64,000 bases of DNA from JALYXI01 sp963795835. Lineage in GTDB: Bacteria; Acidobacteriota; Terriglobia; Bryobacterales; Bryobacteraceae. The DNA is taken from the NCBI GenBank assembly GCA_963795835.1, contig CAWCJC010000003.1, positions 278,401-342,400 of the forward strand. The letters run 5' to 3'. The position numbers were made by a program, and so were the translations under genes. Positions 33,836-43,211 of this stretch are shown here, one piece after another. The notes below the pieces were generated by a model. That model worked only from the letters and a program-made list of their open reading frames with translations. It made no database searches and was not told where the DNA came from. How positions within the stretch are numbered: the first letter of the stretch is position 1; each line of letters starts with the position of its first letter.

Positions 33836-36649
33836 TCAGTAAATGTAGATGAATTCGTTGGAGGCCATCAGCGCATGGGCAAAACTCTGCCATGCCTGCT
33901 TTTCATTGATTTGGTTGTATTTCGATCGCAGGCTCTGTATGTAAGTTAGGCCTGCGTCTACTTCGGAGGGATCGGGCCGGCGGTCGAGGACTTTGACGTA
34001 GAGGTCAGAGATGCGCTGCGATGCGGTCTTAGTCTTCAACGTCTTGTCCGCCAGTGATTGGGCTTCACGATTCACAAGAGGGCTGTTCATGACGAAGAGC
34101 GCTTGAGTGGCTACAGTGGTGGGGTTGCGCTTGCCTTCAGGGCTGGTGGCATCTCCGAAATCGAAGAGCATATAAAGTGTCGGAAGATTTGAGCGACGCA
34201 GCGGCAGGTAGATGCTGCGTCGGTTCGTGCTCTCCGGGTTAAGGCTGATACGGCCGGAGCTGGTCTCTCCATCCGTGCCGACGCCGGGATCGAGAGTGCC
34301 GCCCATGGTGAGATCAAGATCGCCGCCGATCGCGAGGAAGGCATCGCGAATCTGTTCGATGCTGAGGCGCTGACGCGGGAAACGGGAGAGCAGCCGGTCT
34401 TCCGGATCTTTGAGCTTCTTGGTTTCGTCGTATTCGGCGCTCATGCGATAGGTCTGAGAGAGCATGATTTCGCGATTCATCTTCTTGATCGACCAGCCGG
34501 TTTCCATAAACTGGCGGGCCAAGTAATCGAGCAGTGCGGGATTGGAGGGGCGGTCACCCAGCTTGCCGAAGTTGTCGGGGGTACGGACTAGCCCATCGCC
34601 GAAGTGGCCCTGCCAGATTCGGTTCGCCATGACGCGGGCAGGAAGCGGGTTTTTGGGATCAACAATCCAGTTGGCGAGCTCGAGGCGGCCGCTCTTGGTG
34701 GAGACCGGCGGTTCCGGCGCATTAATCTGCAGGATCGCGGGCGCGGTGAGCGGGACGGAGTCGCCCAGGTTATGGTAATCGCCGCGTACGAACACCTTTT
34801 GGGGGATGGTTTCGCCTTCCTTGACAGCGCAAGCCATCGGAACTTCCTGGGAAGGAACGGTTTTTTGCAGTTCGCCCAGCTTAGCCAGCAGGGTATGTAT
34901 TTCTGAAGCTTTCTCCGGGCTCAGAGTGGCGATCTGCTCCTCTTCGGTGCGTTGCAAGGGACCCGCGGCAACGAACGTGGCGTAGTAGAAAGCGTCCTGA
35001 GTCTTGCTGACCTGAGGACGTGGGCCAGCTACTTTACCGGCGCTGGGGAAACTGCGTTCGGCCTGTTTCCACCAGCTTAGATCCTGATCGTATTGATAGG
35101 CGCTCTTCTTGAAATCGGATTGATAGCCGAGTGCGACTTGTTGGCGATTAGCATCGGTTGCGGCGATCCACTTGGCAAGCTCAGGGCGGGTTGAAACTTT
35201 CAGATACTCCGCCCAACGGACCAGCTGCTTGTCATCCAATTTGGTTTCGGCGGCAACGGCTTCGGGCGACTCCTGTTTCGCGTAGACGCGATACGCGGCC
35301 GTCATGTAGGCCGGGATTAGCGATTCCTGCTTGTCGCGGTATTTCTTCAGCTCTTTATCGAAGTCCAGAATCTTGGCGATCTTGCTTTCCGTATCCAAAA
35401 CCTGGCTCCACTGTTTGCGGAATTCCTGGTATTGCTCATCGGGGACCAGAGGGGTTTGAACGGGGTCGCCCGTCTCGCCCTTCTCATAGCTAAGAGTGCT
35501 GGCGAAAATGCCCGCCATTGCGTAGTAGTCTTTGGTCGCGATGGGATCGAACTTGTGATCATGGCAGCGCGCGCACGTGACTGTCAGGCCGAGGAAGGCC
35601 TTTGAGGTGACATCGATCTGATCATCGACAACGTCATAGCGCTTTAAGGGAAGATCTTTTTGGGCGAGGGCTTTTTTGCCGAGCGCGAGAAAGCCTGTAG
35701 CAACGACACCGCGATAACCGACGTGGGCCGCGGGGTCTGCGGCGAGGATGTCACCGGCCAGTTGTTCGCGAACGAACTGGTTGTACGGCATGTCGTCATT
35801 AAAGGCTTTGATGACGTAATCTCGATAGCGCCAGGCGTGGGGATACCGATGATCTTCATCGCTGCCTGTCGAATCTGCATAGCGCATAACATCGAGCCAT
35901 TGGCGGCCCCATCGTTCGCCATAACGGGGAGAGCTAAGAAGGCGGTCCACCACTTTCTCGAATGCCTGCGGGGACTTGTCGGCGAGGAAGTCGCTGATTT
36001 CCTTTTCGGTGGGAGGGAGGCCGGTGAGATCAAACGTGGCGCGGCGAAGCAGGGTGGTTTTGTTGGCGGGCGGCGCGGGTTGAAGACCGTTCTTTTCGAG
36101 ATTGGCGAGGACAAAGCGATCAATGGCGTTTGTGGGCCAGTCCTTCCGGTTCACGGAGGGCGGCGTAGGATGCGCGATGGGAGCGAACGACCAAAATTTC
36201 TTATCGGCCTCGGTGATCTTGCCTCGCAAGGCCGTGGGGCGGAGACCTGTAGAATTTTCAGGAGCAGAGGTATCTGTGGGTACGGCAGCGGCAGGGAGGG
36301 CGGCACCGGCGGACAACCAATCCCGGAGGTCGGAAAGAGTTTCGGGAGAAAGCTTGCCTTGGGGCGGCATTTTCACGCGGCCTTCATAGCTCAGCGCTTG
36401 CATCATCAGGCTCTTGTTGGGATCCTCAGGGGTCCCAAAGAAGCCGCCCTCTTTCGCCTGCTGAAGGCCCTCAGGCGAGCTTACATCGAGTCCTCCGCTC
36501 TTCAACTTGGCGTTATGACAGCCCTGACACTTCGTCGCGAACAGAGGGCGCGCGTTTTTTTCGAATAGCTCGAGGGGAGCGGGTGCGGCCGCCCGAAGAG
36601 CGGTGCCGGCGAGGACCGCGGAAACCAGCAAACGGGTTGCCTGGGGCAT
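33836..36649 (-). CDS. PSD1 and planctomycete cytochrome C domain-containing protein (DUF1549/DUF1553)
   Basis: 937 residues with a leader peptide. Order: a PSCyt1-type c-heme domain with CxxCH in TKCQGCHNAKL (about residue 42) and a distal Met in VKMPPQGKL; then DUF1549 (NAIDRFVLANLEKNGLQP, GERWGRQWLDVMRYADS), with a second CxxCH (VTCARCHDHKFDP); a coiled middle; and C-terminal DUF1553 (WIVDPKNPLPARVMANRIWQ, SQTYRMS). It pairs with DUF1501 and probably acts in extracytoplasmic breakdown of complex carbon, with heme-mediated redox. Function is inferred from context in such bacteria. Confidence 0.93.
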   Translation of the reverse strand: MPQATRLLVSAVLAGTALRAAAPAPLELFEKNARPLFATKCQGCHNAKLKSGGLDVSSPEGLQQAKEGGFFGTPEDPNKSLMMQALSYEGRVKMPPQGKLSPETLSDLRDWLSAGAALPAAAVPTDTSAPENSTGLRPTALRGKITEADKKFWSFAPIAHPTPPSVNRKDWPTNAIDRFVLANLEKNGLQPAPPANKTTLLRRATFDLTGLPPTEKEISDFLADKSPQAFEKVVDRLLSSPRYGERWGRQWLDVMRYADSTGSDEDHRYPHAWRYRDYVIKAFNDDMPYNQFVREQLAGDILAADPAAHVGYRGVVATGFLALGKKALAQKDLPLKRYDVVDDQIDVTSKAFLGLTVTCARCHDHKFDPIATKDYYAMAGIFASTLSYEKGETGDPVQTPLVPDEQYQEFRKQWSQVLDTESKIAKILDFDKELKKYRDKQESLIPAYMTAAYRVYAKQESPEAVAAETKLDDKQLVRWAEYLKVSTRPELAKWIAATDANRQQVALGYQSDFKKSAYQYDQDLSWWKQAERSFPSAGKVAGPRPQVSKTQDAFYYATFVAAGPLQRTEEEQIATLSPEKASEIHTLLAKLGELQKTVPSQEVPMACAVKEGETIPQKVFVRGDYHNLGDSVPLTAPAILQINAPEPPVSTKSGRLELANWIVDPKNPLPARVMANRIWQGHFGDGLVRTPDNFGKLGDRPSNPALLDYLARQFMETGWSIKKMNREIMLSQTYRMSAEYDETKKLKDPEDRLLSRFPRQRLSIEQIRDAFLAIGGDLDLTMGGTLDPGVGTDGETSSGRISLNPESTNRRSIYLPLRRSNLPTLYMLFDFGDATSPEGKRNPTTVATQALFVMNSPLVNREAQSLADKTLKTKTASQRISDLYVKVLDRRPDPSEVDAGLTYIQSLRSKYNQINEKQAWQSFAHALMASNEFIYIY

Positions 36650-36697
36650 AGGAGGGATTCGTCCGTGCGAGTTTAGACAGGAAACTTCGCCTCTAAA

Positions 36698-37903
36698 TTA
36701 TATCCCGTTCTCCGGGCTCTCTGGGAGTTTCCAGATAAGCGCCGCTGAGATCAAAGGGATGATACCGAACAGGAGGAATGCGGGCGTGAAAGACCAGCGG
36801 TCCACCAGCCATCCCGTGATGAGGCTGAAGAGCATTCCTCCGAAACCTGCGCCGGTACTCGCAAACCCCCAGACAGAGGCGAGTGTGTGGCGTGGGAAGA
36901 CGTCGGCAGGAAGCGAGAGGCTGTTCGCGAGGGCACCGGTGTAGCCGAGCGCGGCGACGGAAACCCATGCGATGGAGAGGGCGGCCGACGCGGAGAAGAC
37001 GGCTGGAATTCCTGCGGTCATGAGCAGAGAGAAACCGACGATGAGCACTTTGCGCGCCTGGCGTTGCGTGAGGTGCAGGGCTTCGGCGCGCGGCAGAAGC
37101 CATCGGGCGGCGGCCCCTCCGAGCAGGTTCCCAATGCCAGCGGCAGCGAAGGGGATCCACGCTAACTGCCCGATTTGTTTCATATCGAAGTTGCGGCCGC
37201 TCTTAAGATATTGAGGAAACCAGAAGGTGTAGAAGTACCAGACGGGGTCGCTAAAGACTTTCGAAAGAGTGAACTGCCAGAGGAATTTCGAACGAAGTAG
37301 TTGGCGTGTGTCGTGGGTCGTCGCTCGTTGTGGGCGGGTTTCGCCGGGTGTGCGGTAGAGCAGCAGCCAGAGGGCGAGCCAGCCGAAACCGAGAGCGCCG
37401 ATCGTGCCGAAGGCGGCCTGCCAGCTATAACGGAGGAGAATCCAGACCACAAGTGGCGCGGCCAGCAGCGCGCCTACTGCCGAACCGCTGTTGAAAATGC
37501 CGGAAGCAAGGGCGCGTTCTTCGGGCGGGAACCATTCGGCTACAACTCTGACCGCGGCAGGCCAGTTGCCGGCTTCCCCAAGACCGAGTAGGAAGCGGCA
37601 TGCGCCCAGGCTCAGCGGGCCGCGCGCGAAGGAGTGCAGAATTTCAGCCGCGCTCCACCAGACCACGGTCAGCGCATATCCGGCGCGCGTTCCCAGGCGA
37701 TCGATCAGGGGCCCGCTAATCGCGTTCATGATGGTGTAAGCGAGCATGAAGGCGAAGACGATCCGGCCGTAATCCTGATTCGTCATGGCGAATTTCTGCT
37801 GCATGACGGGGGAGAGAACAGAGAGCGTCTGGCGATCGAGGTAATTGATGACGGTCGCCAGAAAGGCGAGCGCAATCATGAGCCAGCGGCGGGAGTTAGG
37901 CAT
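36698..37903 (-). CDS. MFS transporter, ACS (anion:cation symporter) family
   Basis: 401 residues with 12 hydrophobic segments. Family signatures: NYLDRQTLSVLSPVM in helix 1, GPLIDRLGTRAGY in loop 2-3, FLLGLGEAGNWPAAVRVVAEWFPPEERA in helices 4-5. This is typical of hexuronate/tartrate/phthalate-type ACS transporters, so an organic acid substrate is likely. The start lies 6 bp after the stop of the GNAT gene, so they share a transcript. Confidence 0.9.
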   Translation of the reverse strand: MPNSRRWLMIALAFLATVINYLDRQTLSVLSPVMQQKFAMTNQDYGRIVFAFMLAYTIMNAISGPLIDRLGTRAGYALTVVWWSAAEILHSFARGPLSLGACRFLLGLGEAGNWPAAVRVVAEWFPPEERALASGIFNSGSAVGALLAAPLVVWILLRYSWQAAFGTIGALGFGWLALWLLLYRTPGETRPQRATTHDTRQLLRSKFLWQFTLSKVFSDPVWYFYTFWFPQYLKSGRNFDMKQIGQLAWIPFAAAGIGNLLGGAAARWLLPRAEALHLTQRQARKVLIVGFSLLMTAGIPAVFSASAALSIAWVSVAALGYTGALANSLSLPADVFPRHTLASVWGFASTGAGFGGMLFSLITGWLVDRWSFTPAFLLFGIIPLISAALIWKLPESPENGI

Positions 37904-37909
37904 GAAGAT

Positions 37910-38422
37910 TTAACGGATCCGAAGAATCATATAATCCTCATCGATGTAAGTGTTTCCCACTTTCAAAGCGTTTGGCTCCGTACCGTATTTTGTGAAACCC
38001 AGGCTGTTATAAAGGGAGCGGGCCTTGATCTGGGTGTGGCCCACGGCCAACAACAATTGTTCGACTGAGCCATGTTCCTTGACCATTCGGATCAATTCGG
38101 CAATCAATGCCCGGCCCGTTCCCGCACCGCGAGCCGAGGCACTCACATAGACGCCGTAAATATGACCTTTGTGCCGCTCTTTACTGCTGAGCTCGCGAAC
38201 GAACGTTGCCATGCCGACCAGCGTGCCATTTTCGAAAGCGCCTAACGTGAAATCCTCCGTGTGCGGATCGCCGAAGCGCCGTTGAACCGATTCAATTGTA
38301 GTCGCGCAATGTTCTTCGGGAGTCTTGCCGAAGGCGAAGGGAACGGTTTCGAGAGCTTGCAGACGAAGCTCCCACCACGCGGAGGCGTCGGTCGCCTGTA
38401 GCTTTCGAATGATGATGGGCAT
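37910..38422 (-). CDS. GNAT family N-acetyltransferase
   Basis: 170 residues from the ATG at 38422 (the open frame extends further but without homology). It has the GNAT fold: MPIIIRKLQATDASAWWELR, an acetyl-CoA motif A in IYGVYVSASARGAGTGRALIAELI, and the C-terminal ARSLYNSLGFTKYG. The substrate cannot be told. It lies 6 bp upstream of the MFS gene and divergent from the aldo/keto reductase gene. Confidence 0.85.
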   Translation of the reverse strand: MPIIIRKLQATDASAWWELRLQALETVPFAFGKTPEEHCATTIESVQRRFGDPHTEDFTLGAFENGTLVGMATFVRELSSKERHKGHIYGVYVSASARGAGTGRALIAELIRMVKEHGSVEQLLLAVGHTQIKARSLYNSLGFTKYGTEPNALKVGNTYIDEDYMILRIR

Positions 38423-38533
38423 CCTCACGGAATAGCCCAGTATCCCGCGCGCCGCAGACGCATGGAGCGAAGAATGCGGGAACTGAAACGCCAGTAATGT
38501 CGCGGCGGTGATAAGATTCCCCAAGAGGCAAAC

Positions 38534-39418
38534 ATGACTCCTTGCTCCCGACGTAAATTTCTCCAAACCGGTTTAGCGGCCGCGGGCTTTGCCGCCGCCG
38601 GACCTCTGAAGGCCTTCGCTCCCAACTCTTCCGCTACCGATTGGGTGACGCTTGGGAAATCCGACGTGAAGGTAACGCGGCTTGCATTTGGCACCGGCAC
38701 TATGAGTGGACGCGTGCAGCGCGAACTGGGGCAGGACCAGTTCACGCGTCTGGTGCGCTACGCGTACGATAAGGGCATCCGGTTTTTCGAGACGGCGGAA
38801 TCCTATGGAGATATGCATCGGATGCTCGGCATCGCGCTTGAAGGGATTCCGCGCGATAGTTACCGGCTGATGTCGAAAGTGACGACGCATGACGGCGTCG
38901 ATCCACAACAGAAGTTCGATGAACTGCGGAAGCTGGCGAAGACTGATTACTTCGATATCATGTTGCTGCATTGGCAGCACACGGGGACATGGCGCGCCGA
39001 TAGCCGGAAATGGCAGGACGGCATTGAGCAGGCCCAACTGCGGAAAGCGGTGATCAAACGTGGCGCGTCCGTTCACGGGCTGCCCGCATTGCGGCAGGTT
39101 CCGGGATTCGACTGGCTGGACGTTGCGATGATCCGCATGAATCACAAGGGCACCGCGATGGATGGCGAGGATTACAACACAAGCCAGCCGGGGAACGTGA
39201 CGGAAGTAGTGTCCCACGTGAAAGAAGCGCGCTCGGAAAAGACCGGGGTGATCAGCATGAAGCTGGTGGGTGAGGGACGGTTTACGGACCGTAAAGACCG
39301 GCAGGCAGCGATGCGGTTCGCATTCCGGAACGCAGGCGTGGACGCGGTAACAGTGGGCTATAAGAATACGGCGGAGATCGACGAAGCGATTGAGAATCTC
39401 AATCTCGCTCTTGCTTAA
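38534..39418 (+). CDS. Tat-exported aldo/keto reductase
   Basis: 294 residues. A twin-arginine leader (CSRRKFLQTGLAAAGFAAAG) is followed by a TIM-barrel AKR domain: VTRLAFGTGTMSG, GIRFFETAESYGDMHRMLG with the usual Asp/Tyr region, LMSKVTTHDG with catalytic Lys, and DIMLLHWQHTG with the conserved His. The C-terminal part ends AGVDAVTVGYKNTAEIDEAI. It is shorter than many AKRs. Substrate unknown. It overlaps the following hydrolase gene by 29 bp. Confidence 0.88.
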   Translation: MTPCSRRKFLQTGLAAAGFAAAGPLKAFAPNSSATDWVTLGKSDVKVTRLAFGTGTMSGRVQRELGQDQFTRLVRYAYDKGIRFFETAESYGDMHRMLGIALEGIPRDSYRLMSKVTTHDGVDPQQKFDELRKLAKTDYFDIMLLHWQHTGTWRADSRKWQDGIEQAQLRKAVIKRGASVHGLPALRQVPGFDWLDVAMIRMNHKGTAMDGEDYNTSQPGNVTEVVSHVKEARSEKTGVISMKLVGEGRFTDRKDRQAAMRFAFRNAGVDAVTVGYKNTAEIDEAIENLNLALA

Positions 39419-40268
39419 GCTTGCGGCGTTTCTTGCGGCAAGCGCCGCGCTCGCGCAAACGGGCCATGTTTCTACACCAGACGTAAACCTGGCTTACTGG
39501 GTGTTGGGGGCGAATCAGGCCGCGACTCCAGTGATCGCAGTCAACGGCGGGCCTGGACTGTCCCATGTCTACATGGTCCAAAACGACGTCTGGACTCGCA
39601 TCTCGCGATCGAGACCCGTGGTGTTTTACGATCAGCGCGGCACGGGAGCGTCAAAGCTGCTTAAGGCGGATGCGTCGCAAGCGATGGATACCCAGGTAGC
39701 GGATCTGGATGCGATTCGCAGCTATCTGAAGTTCGAGCAGATCGATCTGGTGGGCGATTCTTATGGCGGCTTGCTCGCAATGGCTTATACCGCGGCCCAT
39801 CCAGAGCATGTGCGGAAACTGGTGCTTTCGGATTCAGCGGCGCCGGCGTGGAAGGATATCGTGCATCTGTTTCCACAGGTGTTTCCGGACAAGTTGGAAG
39901 CGCAACAACGTTCCGCCGATCCGGAGCAGGGGCTCCGCAATCACTTCCAGATGATTTTCTATAGCGAGGAGAAACGCGACGCTTATCTGGCGGGAGCGAA
40001 GGACCTGGGACTGAGTCCCGCGGCGGGTGCAGCGGTGAGGAAAGCGACTACCGCATTAGACCTGACGCCCGCACTGGCGCACTTCACATGCCCCACGCTG
40101 GTGATCACCGGCCGTTACGACATGAATGTCGCGCCGCTTACGGCTTGGAAGATTTACAAAGCGATTCCGGGAGCCCGGTTTTTGGCGTTCGAGAAGAGCG
40201 GCCATTTGCCGTCCTACGAAGAACCGGACAAGTACGTCGAAGCGATCAACGCGTTCCTTGAAAAGTGA
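39390..40268 (+). CDS. Exported alpha/beta hydrolase, proline iminopeptidase-like
   Basis: 292 residues. The TTG start at 39390 inside the previous gene is chosen because it gives a complete signal peptide (LLLKLAAFLAASAALA). Motifs: oxyanion hole in VNGGPGLSH, YDQRGTGAS, nucleophile Ser in VGDSYGGLLA, and late Asp and His in ITGRYDMNVAP and KSGHLPSYEEP. This is the S33/prolyl iminopeptidase arrangement. It may trim peptides or act on esters in the periplasm. The end overlaps the convergent propeller-PHP gene by 23 bp. Confidence 0.87.
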   Translation: MRISISLLLKLAAFLAASAALAQTGHVSTPDVNLAYWVLGANQAATPVIAVNGGPGLSHVYMVQNDVWTRISRSRPVVFYDQRGTGASKLLKADASQAMDTQVADLDAIRSYLKFEQIDLVGDSYGGLLAMAYTAAHPEHVRKLVLSDSAAPAWKDIVHLFPQVFPDKLEAQQRSADPEQGLRNHFQMIFYSEEKRDAYLAGAKDLGLSPAAGAAVRKATTALDLTPALAHFTCPTLVITGRYDMNVAPLTAWKIYKAIPGARFLAFEKSGHLPSYEEPDKYVEAINAFLEK

Positions 40269-43176
40269 TCCACATGGGGGAGACCCATACGATGTTGCCA
40301 TCGTCCTGTTCTCCGCGCACGTAGTAGTAGCTGGTTTTGCCGGGTTGCATCGTATTGTCCATCCAGGTGAAGGAGACCTCCTCCGTATTGGGCTGGATGG
40401 AGTAGACGTAGTTGTTGTCCTTAACGATAAAGACCTTGGCGAACTTGGAGGTGCCCGTCAGCTTCACCTGCAGCGAGGGTGCTGTCGAGGTGGAGAAAGC
40501 GTCGCCCATCAGGTGCGCACCGCTTCGCACGTCAGCGAGTATGTTGTCTGTCGATGCATAGACGTGGCGGCTTTGTAAGCCTTCGAGCACGGCTTCGCGG
40601 GTGGAATTCTTCACCAGGATGTTGCAGTAGCTGATGTGGGTCGAGATGTGATCCGAACTGGCCTGGAAGCCGAGTTGGTAGCCCTTCTGTAAAGCCAGGT
40701 TGATGAAGCCCTTTGGTTTCCATCCGCCAATGGAGTCCTTCGCTGAGTTTGAGCGAGGGGCGTCGGGCATTTCATAGTTCTGGCGATCGCCCTGGTAAAT
40801 TTCCACGATCGGTTCCACGCGCGGATCGTTGTCGCGCCAGTCAGTGCCCATCCCGGTTCCGCTGGTGTGGGCGGCGACAAGGCCGTTGAACTGCTTCAAA
40901 TAGGCATAAAGCATCTGGGTGTCGGGAGCGTGGCCCGGCGTATCCTCCTGCGTGATGGGGAGCCGCGGCAAAGGGCGAATGCCGCGCTGGGCGAAGATCA
41001 CGTTGCGGTGGCCTTCGGGATAGGGAACGCTGCGCTCGTAGTTGAACATCGGGACGAAAACGCCCGGGGAGTAGAAGATGTCAGTAAGCTTTTGAGTGGT
41101 CCACCAGGTGTACTCGCGGCCCCCGCCATTATCGTGATCGCAGCAGCCGACCCAATCGAGCGAACCCGCGTCCAGGATGTAGCGCCATTGATCGAGGAGG
41201 GAGCCGTCGTTGCCGCCATCCACTGAGGTTTCACTGTGGCGGTGAAACTCGCCGCGCACCACTTTGAGATCGCTGACTCGGAAATCGCGCATGCGCTTGA
41301 CGGCTGCGGCGTCGACGGGATTGATGCCGGAAGCGGCCTCTATGGCGGGCGCCGGTTTTACGGCGGCTTCACGGGTGGCAGCGCCGAGTTGGATCTCGGT
41401 CGAATATAAGTCGTTATTGAAGGGATCCGGACGGTCATTCAAATCAACGGGCCGTAGGAATTGACGCCGGCCATCTGAGGAGCCGATCACGGTGAGGTTG
41501 CCAGCGGCTGTCGACACCAGAGCGGGGCGATTGTCCAGTACGTTATCTGTGTGCGGGAGAAAGATAGGAGAGGACCACTTGGCGCCATCGTAGGAGACGA
41601 CGTTTTCGGTCCACACCGTGCCGAGCGCGCCCCACCAGATGGGATGCGCGGTGCGGAAGGCGAGCCATATGCGCCCAGAAGCATCGATGGCAAGACGCGG
41701 CATGGTGTTCTTCGAGGTGAGCATGTTGCGCGCGGCTTGGTTCGGGGCACGGGATTTGGCGATGTTCGGGTCGGGATCGAGCGGCTCGTTCTCCGGTTGA
41801 ACGCCCGGGTTTTCGGCCAGAAGCTTGGGAAGGCCGGGCAGCGTCGGGCCAAGATTCTGCGTGAGTTCGATGGGGCGCCCATCGGGTTCCAGACCGCGAA
41901 GGCGAATCGCGCGGCCCTGATAGAGCGCGACACCCGTCGTGTCGTACGCGCCGAAGTCTTTGCCCCAGCCTTTTCCGCCTTCTTCGTAGGCTACCCAGAG
42001 ACGGCTCTGTTTGTCATAGGCGAGGGAAGGATAGGCTTCGTAACGTGCGCTGGCGGCAATAGTGATTTCCTTGCCCCACTCTCCCTTGGTGGCGGTGCGC
42101 AGGAACACGTCATAACTGCCGCTGCGGTAAGAATCCCACGCGATGGTAACGCGGCCAGCTTGGTCCGCCGCAATGGCAGGGTTCCATTCATTGCCGTTCG
42201 ATTGCGATACGCGTGCGGGAGCAGAGAAGCGCGAACCCTGCTGGGTAGCGGAGAAGATGGAGGCGCGGCCATTTCGCCACCCCTGCCATGCGACCCAAAC
42301 CTTGCCTGAGAAATCGGTGGCGGCGACGGGGAAGACATCAGAGCCCGCGTCTTTCGAGATCTGAACTTCCGGTCCGGGTTTTCCATTTTCTATGGATCGC
42401 GCCATGATGTCGAAGTTGCCGTTGGTGTTGCGCGACCAGAAGATCCAGGGGCGGCCCTCGCCATCAAGGGCGATGGCGGAGCGATAGAGGTCGCCTCCGG
42501 AGGGAGTAAGAGCAATTGCTTCCTGCCAAACGCCGCTGCGGAAACGGCGGGCAAAGACTTGATCGCCGCCCGGATTGGCTTTAAGCGGGGAGAATTCAGC
42601 GGGAGCAGTCTTCAGCGGCGCGCGAAGGCGGTTGTGATCCGGATTGTGATGAAAGGTGATGTAGGACATCCAGATGCCACCGTTCTTGTCGATTGCGGCG
42701 GCGGGATAGTCTTCTTCATCGGGGGTTTCCGTGATGCGGGTGGGGGACGGGACACGGTCGGCAAAAGCGCGGCCATTCAGTTTGGTGACGGAAGTTCCGT
42801 ACGGAATCTCGTTGATTCCAATTTCGAAATCGCCCTGCGCCGAACGTACCTTAAGACGCGCGCCGGGTGAGACGGCGGAGAGCCGCACAATGACGCCGTT
42901 AGCGACCACGGGGCGGTTGGCATTGGCCTGATTTGCCCCGCCGAATAGTCGCGGTTCGCGGGAGGACATTCGCCAAGAGGAGCCACTGAGAGTATCGGGG
43001 CCTTCAAAGCGCCAGGGTTCAAGCGCGTCCACATGCGCCCCCTCCGCTTCGAGCGAGCCGTCCCATTTGGTAACGGCTTTGTCGCCAATGCCAAGCAGAA
43101 GGCGGACGCTGACCGGTGTTTCGGCGTTCGCTGCAATCGCGAGAGCCAAGAGTATGGCCGGCACGGATACGTTCAT
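40246..43176 (-). CDS. Secreted beta-propeller protein with C-terminal PHP/DUF3604-like domain
   Basis: 976 residues from the ATG at 43176, with GAAGGAG upstream and a signal peptide (VPAILLALAIAANA). The first about 600 residues hold repeated propeller blades (YPAAAIDKNGGIWMSY, YRSAIALDGEGRPWIFW, WNPAIAADQAGRVTIAWDSY, YPSLAYDKQSRLWVAYEEG). From about residue 640 comes a PHP-type metal-binding domain: GEFHRHSETSVDGG, DWVGCCDHDN, AAHTSGTGMG and GFQASSDHISTH, close to DUF3604 proteins. The pairing suggests substrate recognition by the propeller and metal-dependent hydrolysis by the PHP part; activity is not known. Confidence 0.83.
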   Translation of the reverse strand: MNVSVPAILLALAIAANAETPVSVRLLLGIGDKAVTKWDGSLEAEGAHVDALEPWRFEGPDTLSGSSWRMSSREPRLFGGANQANANRPVVANGVIVRLSAVSPGARLKVRSAQGDFEIGINEIPYGTSVTKLNGRAFADRVPSPTRITETPDEEDYPAAAIDKNGGIWMSYITFHHNPDHNRLRAPLKTAPAEFSPLKANPGGDQVFARRFRSGVWQEAIALTPSGGDLYRSAIALDGEGRPWIFWSRNTNGNFDIMARSIENGKPGPEVQISKDAGSDVFPVAATDFSGKVWVAWQGWRNGRASIFSATQQGSRFSAPARVSQSNGNEWNPAIAADQAGRVTIAWDSYRSGSYDVFLRTATKGEWGKEITIAASARYEAYPSLAYDKQSRLWVAYEEGGKGWGKDFGAYDTTGVALYQGRAIRLRGLEPDGRPIELTQNLGPTLPGLPKLLAENPGVQPENEPLDPDPNIAKSRAPNQAARNMLTSKNTMPRLAIDASGRIWLAFRTAHPIWWGALGTVWTENVVSYDGAKWSSPIFLPHTDNVLDNRPALVSTAAGNLTVIGSSDGRRQFLRPVDLNDRPDPFNNDLYSTEIQLGAATREAAVKPAPAIEAASGINPVDAAAVKRMRDFRVSDLKVVRGEFHRHSETSVDGGNDGSLLDQWRYILDAGSLDWVGCCDHDNGGGREYTWWTTQKLTDIFYSPGVFVPMFNYERSVPYPEGHRNVIFAQRGIRPLPRLPITQEDTPGHAPDTQMLYAYLKQFNGLVAAHTSGTGMGTDWRDNDPRVEPIVEIYQGDRQNYEMPDAPRSNSAKDSIGGWKPKGFINLALQKGYQLGFQASSDHISTHISYCNILVKNSTREAVLEGLQSRHVYASTDNILADVRSGAHLMGDAFSTSTAPSLQVKLTGTSKFAKVFIVKDNNYVYSIQPNTEEVSFTWMDNTMQPGKTSYYYVRGEQDDGNIVWVSPMWITFQGTR

Positions 43177-43211
43177 CAGTAATCTCCTTCGACTACAATG
43201 TGCACTAATAT

